Part shown: positions 1 through 6,655 of the stretch, piece by piece
How the letters are laid out: each line of letters begins with the position of its first letter
Position numbering within the stretch: position 1 is the first letter of the stretch
Assembly (NCBI GenBank): GCA_946530355.1
Contig: CAMNAB010000002.1
Coordinates: forward strand, 1 to 53,841
Reading direction: 5' to 3'
Origin: Firm-04 sp003446315
GTDB taxonomy: Bacteria; Bacillota; Clostridia; Oscillospirales; Ruminococcaceae
DNA: 53,841 nt
Notes under the pieces: generated by a model
Told to the model about the DNA's origin: nothing
What the model saw: only the letters and a program-made list of their open reading frames with translations
Database searches by the model: none
Translations under genes and position numbers: made by a program

Positions 1-160
1 TTCGGCAGCTTGCTGACGAGAGCTTTCTTCAAAAGCTCGCGGGTTCTTAGGGCAGCAATGCCAACAACTTAAGCAAAAGCGGCGAAGCCGAAATAAAAGT
101 TTTGGTTCGGCAGCTTGCTGACGAGAGCTTTCTTCAAAAGCTCGCGGGTTCTTAGGGCAG
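1..160. repeat. 55-bp direct repeat, two copies
   Basis: Positions 1-55 and 106-160 are identical, separated by 50 bases. Each copy can form a hairpin from GAGCTTT and AAAGCTC. The block carries no credible ORF. It looks like a dispersed intergenic element, and the first copy may be cut by the window edge. Confidence 0.85.
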
Positions 161-259
161 AGCCCTAAGTCGCACTCCGCAGAGTGCGAAACTCCTTTAT
201 CGTTTTATCAAGGGGAAGATAGGGGGTTGGGGGAAGTACCCCGTAGGGCTGCTTCCCCC
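151..259. repeat. cluster of three palindromes downstream of the direct repeat
   Basis: Three hairpins follow one another: CTTAGGGC/GCCCTAAG (151-169), CGCACTC/GAGTGCG (171-188) and GGGGGAAG/CTTCCCCC (229-259). None has a classical T-tract beside it. Together with the direct repeat they form a non-coding, structure-rich block of about 260 bases of the kind found in multicopy intergenic elements. No gene is visible from 1 to 433. Confidence 0.6.
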
Positions 260-322
260 ATTATCAATCTTTTACCTCTCTTGTGTTATTTTAATTTAGA
301 ATGAGGACTTTATAGACAAACA

Positions 323-358
323 GAACCGGCGCATATGAGCAATCATATGCGCCGGTTT
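323..358 (-). terminator. strong hairpin terminator of the VanY-like gene
   Basis: A near-perfect 15-16 bp stem (AACCGGCGCATATGA and its complement) with a GCAA loop lies about 75 bases past the stop of the minus-strand gene. On that strand it is followed by a T-rich stretch. Confidence 0.7.
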
Positions 359-433
359 GCTGATAGAAATGTAGTATTTCCGATGGATTGATAACAGGGC
401 GGAGCCGAATCACAATCATCGCACAGCGGTACC

Positions 434-1528
434 TTAATTCAAAACAGTTGTTGTGGTGGTGGTTTCAGGCGGCAGCGAGGTGGATGGGATGGTCGTTCCG
501 GAAGCCCATGTATCCTGATCCTGCCAGCCAAGTTCCGCCGTCACGAAAAAGCCGTGTTTATTATTGCCGGAGAAATTGAACGGCTTGTCTTTCGGGACAG
601 GAATGATGACAGTCGGGTCAACGGTTGTCGGGTCAACGGAAACATAATAGGCTTCATAGCTGCGCCCGATGGGGTCATTCAGGCGGAGATGCCCGCCGTC
701 ATAGGGATAACCTTCCAGCACTTCCAGATATTCTTCCAGACAAAGATTGTTTTTCGCCATGAACCATGCATGCGGAATGCCGACATACCGGAACACATTG
801 GGTTGATCGCTGACACCGGTCAGATCGGCTTTGTTCGCCGGATACCGCTGAATAAAGCCATATTCAGCGCAATGCTCCAGGATCCATGCATAATCGCCTT
901 CCGGTGAAAAATCGTGGAAGCCGCCGTTATAGATCGCAAGCTCAAAGGAATAGCCGGTTTCATATTCGCTGCATCCGGGGATCGCATAAAGATCGGAAGA
1001 ATTGCCGCCGGTACGCTGCAAATCCGCTTCATAAAGACGTTTCTGCGCATCTTTTGTGATGTAGCCGTTCATAATCAGCAAGTCTGTGTGACCGGTCGCA
1101 TTCTGGAAGGCAACCGCAAGCTGATTGATCGCTTCCACGGCTTCTTCCTGCAAGATCACTTCCATATCCCGCACAGCCACGATATCGGCTTTTTTCTCAA
1201 AAACAGAGATCAGTCCTTCATCGGAATCCTCTGTGGGGTAATCCTGATTCACAAGTGTCAGCGGGCCGTGATGGATCCGGGAAACATAAAGCTCCGCATT
1301 GCCGTACTGAATACCATTGGGGGATTCTTCCTCAGATTCTTCATCCAGCTCCGGAACACTCAGCTCTGTATCGGTCGAATCGAAGGCTGTTTCCAGCGAT
1401 TCCATGCCTTTCAGCACTCTGCTGGCACCGTATGCAGCACCGGCAGTCAGCAAAATTGCGAAGATCGCTGCGATGACACCTTTCGGCGATTTTCGCAGTT
1501 CTCTGCCGGTTGAACGGTATTCTGCCAT
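434..1528 (-). CDS. membrane-anchored VanY-family protein, predicted catalytically dead
   Basis: 364 residues: a short cytoplasmic N-terminus, one membrane segment (about 18-38), an acidic linker (about 50-70), a peptidoglycan D,D-carboxypeptidase-like domain (about 110-290) and a Thr-rich tail. The scaffold is VanY-like, with YGFIQRYP and FRYVG blocks. Active enzymes carry SxHxxGxAxD, but here the His is Tyr189 and the Asp is Glu196. The usual EPWH reads QPNV (242-245), so the catalytic Glu is Gln and the last zinc His is Val. All three zinc ligands and the base are therefore altered while the fold looks intact. I infer a wall-binding or regulatory pseudoenzyme. It appears to be a single-gene unit with its own promoter and terminator. 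Confidence 0.75.
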   Translation of the reverse strand: MAEYRSTGRELRKSPKGVIAAIFAILLTAGAAYGASRVLKGMESLETAFDSTDTELSVPELDEESEEESPNGIQYGNAELYVSRIHHGPLTLVNQDYPTEDSDEGLISVFEKKADIVAVRDMEVILQEEAVEAINQLAVAFQNATGHTDLLIMNGYITKDAQKRLYEADLQRTGGNSSDLYAIPGCSEYETGYSFELAIYNGGFHDFSPEGDYAWILEHCAEYGFIQRYPANKADLTGVSDQPNVFRYVGIPHAWFMAKNNLCLEEYLEVLEGYPYDGGHLRLNDPIGRSYEAYYVSVDPTTVDPTVIIPVPKDKPFNFSGNNKHGFFVTAELGWQDQDTWASGTTIPSTSLPPETTTTTTVLN

Positions 1529-1585
1529 GATAATTGCTCCTTTCTGTTGAAAAATGCAGGTTTATCTTTCTTTTTGCACATCTTT

Positions 1586-1614
1586 ATTATACCATAGGAA
1601 GACGGTAATTGAAA
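1586..1614 (-). promoter_or_regulatory. sigma-70 type promoter of the VanY-like gene
   Basis: On the minus strand, TTTCAA is followed after 17 bases by TATAAT, about 60 bases before the start codon. Confidence 0.55.
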
Positions 1615-1694
1615 CGTTGTTTGCAGATGTTTGTTGAAAATATACAAATTTTATCTATCACTATTTCGCATTATGCCAAATATTGCACGAAGCA

Positions 1695-1723
1695 TTGACA
1701 AACAGATTCTGCTGTGCTACAAT
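1695..1723 (+). promoter_or_regulatory. consensus promoter of the zinc-ribbon gene
   Basis: TTGACA (1695-1700), a 17-base spacer and TACAAT (1718-1723). The ATG follows about 34 bases after the -10 box. Confidence 0.75.
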
Positions 1724-1756
1724 AGCATTAACATATTAAACAAGGAAGTGAGTGAC

Positions 1757-2011
1757 ATGAAATGTCCGAATTGCGGTGAGCCGATCACAACAAGACATAC
1801 ATTTTGCGTGATTTGCCATACGGATTTGAAGGATTTTCTGGAAAATCCTCCGCCGAAAAAGACCGAAGCCATTCAGACAGCCTGCAAACGGGTGCATGCC
1901 GTTTTGACAAAACCCATCGGGAAACCAAGACCCGAACAGCCCGGAAAGCAGACGGAGCAAGGCGAACAAAATGCCGTAATTTCTGAGATTTTACCGCATT
2001 CTGCATCCTAA
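1757..2011 (+). CDS. small zinc-ribbon protein of unknown function
   Basis: 84 residues starting at the ATG preceded by AAGGAAG. The N-terminus has two CxxC pairs (MKCPNCGEP and FCVICH), a short zinc ribbon. The rest is a basic, Pro/Gln-rich, probably disordered tail. The longer upstream reading frame would place the start before the promoter, so I reject it. I do not recognise a family beyond the zinc ribbon. The gene has its own promoter and shares a terminator with the convergent mscL. Confidence 0.65.
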   Translation: MKCPNCGEPITTRHTFCVICHTDLKDFLENPPPKKTEAIQTACKRVHAVLTKPIGKPRPEQPGKQTEQGEQNAVISEILPHSAS

Positions 2012-2032
2012 ATCAACCTTTTGACAATAAAA

Positions 2033-2067
2033 ATCCCCTTTCTGCGTGTTCTTTGCAGAAAGGGGAT
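2033..2067. terminator. bidirectional terminator between the zinc-ribbon gene and mscL
   Basis: A 13-bp stem ATCCCCTTTCTGC/GCAGAAAGGGGAT with a short loop, followed by T-rich DNA on both strands, sits between two convergent genes. Confidence 0.85.
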
Positions 2068-2090
2068 CTTTTGCTGAAAAAAGCCCGGAA

Positions 2091-2501
2091 TTACTTCTTT
2101 TCTTTCAGAAGATCGCGGATTTCGGTCAGAAGAACTTCTTCCTTCGGCGGTGCTGCCGGCTTCTCTTCTTCCTTCTTCTTGCCGATCTCCATTGCCTTAT
2201 TGACGGCTTTGACAAGGCAGAAAAGGATGAGTGCGATGATGAGGAAATTGACAACTGCGGAAATAAATGCACCGTAGCCGAATTCAACACCCCGGACAAC
2301 GAACTTGCCACCGATCTGAACGCCGTCTTCGCCATTGCCGCCGGTGATGACTGCGATCAGCGGATTGATGAAGTTGTCGGTCAAAGAGGTGACAATGTTA
2401 CCGAATGCAGCACCGATGATAACACCGACTGCCATATCCATGACATTGCCTTTGAGCGCAAATTCCTTAAATTCTTCTAAAAAACCTTTTTTGTCTGCCA
2501 T
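2091..2501 (-). CDS. mscL: large-conductance mechanosensitive channel MscL
   Basis: 136 residues, the usual MscL length. The N-terminal amphipathic helix (FLEEFKEFALKGNVMDMAVG) leads into the Gly/Ala-rich first membrane helix (about 20-45) that forms the pore. A periplasmic loop follows (about 50-72), then a second helix (about 75-100) and a charged C-terminal helix. MscL opens under extreme membrane tension to release solutes during hypo-osmotic shock. The gene stands alone, convergent with the zinc-ribbon gene. The motif match is unambiguous. Confidence 0.97.
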   Translation of the reverse strand: MADKKGFLEEFKEFALKGNVMDMAVGVIIGAAFGNIVTSLTDNFINPLIAVITGGNGEDGVQIGGKFVVRGVEFGYGAFISAVVNFLIIALILFCLVKAVNKAMEIGKKKEEEKPAAPPKEEVLLTEIRDLLKEKK

Positions 2502-2726
2502 TTGAATACTTCCTTTCTTTCCAGCGGATTTTACCGCTTTAGTCTAGTATTATTATACCATAATATGCCCAAAATTGCACTTGTGAGTAATGACGAAATT
2601 TTCATTTCGATTTCACATATTTTTCACAAAAGAGTCGGAATCGTGCAGGAATGGTTTATAAAAAGAAGTGAACAGGTTATTTTGTCCATTTTCGGAACCG
2701 GAAGCTGTCAGGATGCACAATCCGGA

Positions 2727-2845
2727 GTGTGACAAATATATCACACGTTGTGCAGATATCCAAAAGTGATGAATTTATCACTTTTCACTTGACAAAGCCG
2801 GTGGAATGTGATATACTTGTCACATGAGGTGATAAATAAGTCACC
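2727..2845 (+). promoter_or_regulatory. promoter with four GTGA-N8-TCAC operators
   Basis: A consensus promoter, TTGACA (2789-2794), 17 bases, TATACT (2812-2817), drives the membrane-protein/XRE pair. Four inverted repeats share the core GTGA-N8-TCAC at 2729-2744, 2766-2781, 2808-2823 and 2829-2844. The second extends to a perfect 9-bp arm (2762-2785), the third covers the -10 box, and the fourth lies just past the start site. Centre spacings are 37, 42 and 21 bases. I infer that the adjacent XRE protein binds here and represses its own operon. Confidence 0.7.
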
Positions 2846-2884
2846 CGATCACAAATTTTATCAACTGATAAGGAGCGATTTATT

Positions 2885-3283
2885 ATGAAAAAACTGTCTG
2901 AAATCCGAATCTCTGTCAAAATGAGAGCACTGATCTCTGCACTTGCAATGGCGGCACTTCTGGTCAGCCGTTTGCTGAATGATTCTCCCGTTGGCACCGT
3001 CCTGATTGTCGCTACATTTGTGCTGACGCTGATCCCCTTTTTCCTGAAACAGGATGTGCGGGATGAGCTTGCAAGAGAAAATGAGATGAAAGCGATGCGC
3101 GTTACACTCGGTGCGGTTTATGTCTTCCTGCTGATCGTGCAAATGGTTGATTTTTCCGCCTCTACCATGCAATTCTCCAGAACATTTTTCAGCATTGCAC
3201 TTTGCGCGTTCCTGATCCTGCAAAACCTCATGACCGTTTTTTATGAGGTAAAAGGCGGCTTTGATAAAGGTGAGGATGCGTAA
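2885..3283 (+). CDS. small integral membrane protein paired with an XRE regulator
   Basis: 132 residues with about four hydrophobic segments (near 18-35, 40-55, 75-92 and 100-118), a charged loop between the second pair and no signal peptidase site. The family is not identified. It overlaps the next gene by one base (TAATG), so the two are translationally coupled. Membrane-protein/XRE pairs of this kind are common in Firmicutes, where the membrane partner is often DUF2178-like. Expression should follow the four-operator promoter upstream. Confidence 0.75.
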   Translation: MKKLSEIRISVKMRALISALAMAALLVSRLLNDSPVGTVLIVATFVLTLIPFFLKQDVRDELARENEMKAMRVTLGAVYVFLLIVQMVDFSASTMQFSRTFFSIALCAFLILQNLMTVFYEVKGGFDKGEDA

Positions 3284-3498
3284 TGGCTGACTTTGTACTA
3301 ATCACAAAACTCAAGGAATATCGCGCAAAAACCGGCATGAAGCAAGGCGATCTTGCAGAGCTTGTCAATGTGCGCAGAGAAACCATCATCCGGCTGGAAA
3401 AGGGGCAGTATAACCCTTCGCTGAAACTTGCAATGGATCTGGCAAAAGTGTTCGGTGTCACGGTGGAAGAACTGTTTTCCTTTGAAGAACCGGAATAA
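3283..3498 (+). CDS. XRE-family transcriptional regulator
   Basis: 71 residues, essentially one Cro/CI-type helix-turn-helix: KQGDLAELVNVRRETIIRLEKG is the recognition region and NPSLKLAMDLAKVFGVTVEELF is the typical C-terminal end. There is no effector domain, so it belongs to the minimal YozG/PlcR-like class. It is coupled to the membrane protein and is the natural candidate for binding the GTGA-N8-TCAC repeats. A terminator follows directly. Confidence 0.9.
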   Translation: MADFVLITKLKEYRAKTGMKQGDLAELVNVRRETIIRLEKGQYNPSLKLAMDLAKVFGVTVEELFSFEEPE

Positions 3499-3514
3499 AA
3501 CAAAATCGCATTTC

Positions 3515-3552
3515 AAAGATGTCCCATGCGAATCGCCCGGGGCATCTTTTTT
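3515..3552 (+). terminator. terminator after the XRE gene
   Basis: AAAGATG-CCC arms pair with GGG-CATCTTT, followed by a run of T. It lies 17 bases past the stop codon. Confidence 0.75.
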
Positions 3553-3624
3553 GCGGTGCAGCGCGATCAGAAAGGCACGAAACCGGAATGGCATCTGCAT
3601 GCTGCGTTGACCAAACGCGCCGGA

Positions 3625-4434
3625 TCAAAGGGAAGCATCATGATCGGGGACTGGCTCCTTTTTGGTGAACAGCTTGGAAGGACGATGCCCTGCACCGCCT
3701 TCGATCCCGCCGGTCTCCGTGACATAAGGCGCGATTTTTCGGCGAAAATTCGCCATAATCAGTTTCTTGTCAAGAATCGCTTCATAAACCTGCTGCAAAT
3801 CGGTCAGCGTGAATGTTTCCGGCAGCAGTCTGAAGGCGGCATATGGTTTTTCCATGCTGCTGCGCAGTTTCAGAAGCGCATTGACGATGATCTCAGCATG
3901 GTCAAAAGCAAGACTGTTTTTTGGAATCTCGGCTTCTGCGGATTGATTATACAGCTCGTTGGAATTCCGGATCTTCACCTCAGAGCAATATGCAGTGCCG
4001 CTGTCATCGGTCAGGATCAGCGTGTGTTTCCCGTCGGACGATTTCAGCGATACTTCAAACCATTCCGCGTTTTTGTCGATGGTTGCTTTGTTGTGCGCGA
4101 TGACCGTCCAATAGCAGCATGCAATGATCCAGCCGCGCGGATCTCTGCCGAGTCTGGAAAGATTGCACAGCAGGGAAAGCGGCGGACTCTCAACGCCGGT
4201 TTTCTCTTTCAGCTTCCGGAATGCCGTTTCTTCAATTGTTTCGGTACGGCAGCAGAAGCCGCCCGGAAGCGCAAGCATGTTTTCAAACGGTTCTTCGGTT
4301 CGCCTGACAAGCAGCACCGAAAGAACCGGCTTCGAAAGATGCCGATAGCTTTCGCTTTCGCCTTTGCGGACGGTAAAAACAACTATATCGGCAGCAACGG
4401 ACGGTCTGTCATATTTTGTGATATCGTAATCCAT
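3625..4434 (-). CDS. NrtR-like Nudix/winged-helix regulator with degenerate Nudix box
   Basis: 269 residues from the ATG with a strong GGGAGG site; the longer frame is rejected. The N-terminal Nudix domain (about 10-150) begins with RPSVAADIVVFTV, typical of the NrtR group. The C-terminal winged helix (about 200-255) has FTLTDLQQVYEAIL and NFRRKI, also typical of NrtR. The Nudix box keeps G59, E65, R73, E77 and G80, but positions 74 and 78, normally metal-binding Glu, are Lys. NrtR proteins sense ADP-ribose-type ligands and repress NAD-related genes, and catalysis is often lost. It is transcribed divergently from the RNA-ligase gene run, which makes that run a likely target. Confidence 0.8.
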   Translation of the reverse strand: MDYDITKYDRPSVAADIVVFTVRKGESESYRHLSKPVLSVLLVRRTEEPFENMLALPGGFCCRTETIEETAFRKLKEKTGVESPPLSLLCNLSRLGRDPRGWIIACCYWTVIAHNKATIDKNAEWFEVSLKSSDGKHTLILTDDSGTAYCSEVKIRNSNELYNQSAEAEIPKNSLAFDHAEIIVNALLKLRSSMEKPYAAFRLLPETFTLTDLQQVYEAILDKKLIMANFRRKIAPYVTETGGIEGGAGHRPSKLFTKKEPVPDHDASL

Positions 4435-4462
4435 AAAAACCTCCCATGATACGATCATACTA

Positions 4463-4491
4463 ATCATAACACAGATCCACTGTGCTGTCAA
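4463..4491 (-). promoter_or_regulatory. promoter of the NrtR-like gene with embedded palindrome
   Basis: On the minus strand, TTGACA, 17 bases and TATGAT. The spacer holds an inverted repeat CACAG-N5-CTGTG (4470-4484), a plausible autoregulatory operator. Confidence 0.6.
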
Positions 4492-4564
4492 TATGTATGG
4501 ATGTTGATTTTGTGAACTTTGCATATAGATAATATCAACCTGATTGTATCTGGTTATGCATAAC

Positions 4565-4614
4565 ATAGAAATAGATTCGTTTCTATTGACAAATGCGTCT
4601 GTTAATGCTATTAT
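4565..4614 (+). promoter_or_regulatory. promoter of the J-domain/RNA-ligase gene run with flanking palindrome
   Basis: TTGACA (4586-4591), a 17-base spacer and TATTAT (4609-4614). An inverted repeat ATAGAAA-N8-TTTCTAT (4565-4586) abuts and overlaps the -35 box, where a regulator could act. It does not match the palindrome in the divergent promoter. Confidence 0.6.
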
Positions 4615-4622
4615 GATAATAA

Positions 4623-4672
4623 CAAAACGATTGATACAGCCTATTTTTTTCAGCGGTGTTTATATCGTTTTG
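4623..4672 (+). promoter_or_regulatory. 5' leader stem-loop before the J-domain gene
   Basis: CAAAACGAT (4623-4631) and ATCGTTTTG (4664-4672) form a 9-bp stem right at the predicted transcript start, ending just before the GGGGGAG ribosome site. It could protect the 5' end or affect translation. Confidence 0.4.
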
Positions 4673-4698
4673 ATTTTATCAAGAAAGGGGGAGATGCG

Positions 4699-5676
4699 AT
4701 GGAACTCTCTGAGATTCTGAAATGCAAATGCTGCATGGATATGTTTCCGGAAGATGTTTCGCTCGCACAGCCGATCTATCTGGCGCTGATGCTGAAATAT
4801 CATCCGGACAGATGCAGCGATCCGCGTGCCGCCGAAGTCTCCGCACGCATCAATGAATTGTTCCGGAAACTGAAAAAAGCGCATAATCTTCGGGAAAAAC
4901 TGTTCCGATGCGGCAGCCGTGCAATGGAGCTCCGGTATCTGATGGCACTGAAACAGGAATACGGCATGGAATATATCGGCGAAAATGCGGTCTGGTTTCT
5001 GATTGAACCGGATCTGGCGGACTGTTTCACCCGTTCCGAAGCACAATCGGATCTGTTTTTCAAGGAGTATCTTCCGCAGCAGATCCTCGCAGAAGCGGAA
5101 GTGTTTCTGCCGCTGGTGACACGGGTCATCCGCACCGATGAGGGACTGCTCATTGAGACAGGCAAACGGACAGGAGAGCTGCCGCTTTCCCGTATTCTGG
5201 ATTTCTACGGCGGAACACTCGACAGCCGTCACGCAGCATGGATCATCTCAAGGCTGCTTGGTATTTGCTGCTATGCAGAGGTAAGCGGGATCGTGTGGAA
5301 CTGCCTGACAGAGGAAAATCTCCTGCTCGATCCTGCGGCGCATACCGTCAGAGTCGGCGGGGGATGGTGGTTCGCTGCAAGGGAAGGGCACGGCATGACC
5401 GGTGTGCAGTCTTCCGTTTACGATTGCCTTTCTTCTCTGACCAGAACAGACGGGATCGCATGTCATCTCACCGATCTGGAATGCGTCAAAGCAATTGCAA
5501 GACGCATTTTCCCCGATGATGCGCCGAAAGCCGTCAGAGATTATGCGGAGAGTATATGCAGCAGCTCGGCTTTTGCTGAGATGGAACAATGGGAAAACGT
5601 GATCCTCAAAGGCTTCGGCGGAAGAAAATTTACAAAAATGAACGTCAGGCTGCCGGATATTTCAGAATCTGCCTGA
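4699..5676 (+). CDS. J-domain-like/kinase-like protein, first gene of the RNA-ligase run
   Basis: 325 residues. The N-terminus (about 1-70) resembles a short J domain: LMLKYHPDR carries the HPD tripeptide at 35-37, between helical stretches with an acidic/basic pattern. A CKCC motif at 9-12 may bind metal. The middle and C-terminal parts suggest a degenerate protein-kinase-like fold: TEENLLLDP (204-211) resembles a catalytic-loop tail and GGGWW (220-224) sits where DFG would be. The catalytic Asp is not evident, so I infer a pseudokinase. J proteins recruit Hsp70. Its place in the run suggests a scaffolding or remodelling role for the other products. The fold call for the second half is tentative. 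Confidence 0.6.
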   Translation: MELSEILKCKCCMDMFPEDVSLAQPIYLALMLKYHPDRCSDPRAAEVSARINELFRKLKKAHNLREKLFRCGSRAMELRYLMALKQEYGMEYIGENAVWFLIEPDLADCFTRSEAQSDLFFKEYLPQQILAEAEVFLPLVTRVIRTDEGLLIETGKRTGELPLSRILDFYGGTLDSRHAAWIISRLLGICCYAEVSGIVWNCLTEENLLLDPAAHTVRVGGGWWFAAREGHGMTGVQSSVYDCLSSLTRTDGIACHLTDLECVKAIARRIFPDDAPKAVRDYAESICSSSAFAEMEQWENVILKGFGGRKFTKMNVRLPDISESA

Positions 5677-5736
5677 GCGCTTTCAGGCAAACGGAATATT
5701 CACAGGCTGAAAAATGAAATCAAAGGAGATGTTATT

Positions 5737-6645
5737 ATGGGATATGGTGCATGGAGTTCGGCAGATTGGAAAAAATACGCATCTGCGAAGATTGCCGGAA
5801 AAAAAGTGAACGACATTTACAGTGCTGCGAAGATCGACGAAAAATATGATCCGAAGAAGATCAAGTGCAGGGAAAGCTGCGATTCCGCAGAGCACCCTGT
5901 TACCACGCCGATCATCATTGGTCTGGATGTGACAGGCTCTATGAGCGATCTGCTCGATGTGACCGCAAATCGCCTTGGTGAAATGGTCAAGGATATCATC
6001 GAACGCCAGCCGGTTGAAGGCCCGCAGATCATGTTCTGCGCAGTCGGCGATTCCAGATGCGACCGTTCGCCGCTGCAGGTTACACAGTTTGAATCGGATA
6101 TCCGGATCGCAAGTCAGTTGACGGAATTGTGGTTCGAGCGCGGGGGCGGCGGAAATCAATTTGAAAGCTATCCGCTGGTGTGGTATCTGGCAGCAAATAA
6201 AACAAGAACGGATGCATGGGAAAAACGTCAGCAGAAAGGTGTGATATTCACACTCGGCGATGACGGATATCCTGAAAAAATGCTTACAAAGGAGATCGAA
6301 AAGGTGTTCGGCGACCGGATCAGCGAGGATATCAATACAGAAGCGCTGCTTGCACAGGTCAGCAGACACTATGACGTTTTTCACCTGATGGTAATGGACG
6401 GACGAAGCGAAAATACCGTGAAGCTGCCGAAATGGCGTGCCCTTATGGGCGAACGTGCCATTGCTGTGACGGATGTCAACGCGATTCCGGAGATCATTGT
6501 GTCGCTCCTTGAAAGCGTTGCGGGACGGGATACCGAGGAAATCATCAATTCGTGGGACGGCAATACGCAGCTTGCAGTCAGAAACGCGCTCTGCGGGCTT
6601 TCTGCGCAGAAAAAAGGCATTATGAGCAGGATCTTCAAATTCTGA
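5737..6645 (+). CDS. VWA-domain protein of the RNA-ligase run
   Basis: 302 residues, soluble. A basic N-terminal stretch (1-50) precedes a von Willebrand A-type domain. The MIDAS metal site is DVTGS (64-68) in IIIGLDVTGSM, with Thr where Ser is usual. Further VWA elements are the Gly-rich GGGGNQFES loop and the FTLGDDG strand. There is no signal peptide or membrane segment, so it acts inside the cell. VWA proteins usually assemble complexes with AAA or RNA-binding partners, and here the neighbours are a J-like protein and RNA-ligase genes. Its stop codon overlaps the ribosome site of the next gene, so the two are cotranslated. Confidence 0.8.
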   Translation: MGYGAWSSADWKKYASAKIAGKKVNDIYSAAKIDEKYDPKKIKCRESCDSAEHPVTTPIIIGLDVTGSMSDLLDVTANRLGEMVKDIIERQPVEGPQIMFCAVGDSRCDRSPLQVTQFESDIRIASQLTELWFERGGGGNQFESYPLVWYLAANKTRTDAWEKRQQKGVIFTLGDDGYPEKMLTKEIEKVFGDRISEDINTEALLAQVSRHYDVFHLMVMDGRSENTVKLPKWRALMGERAIAVTDVNAIPEIIVSLLESVAGRDTEEIINSWDGNTQLAVRNALCGLSAQKKGIMSRIFKF

Positions 6646-6655
6646 GGTGATAAAA

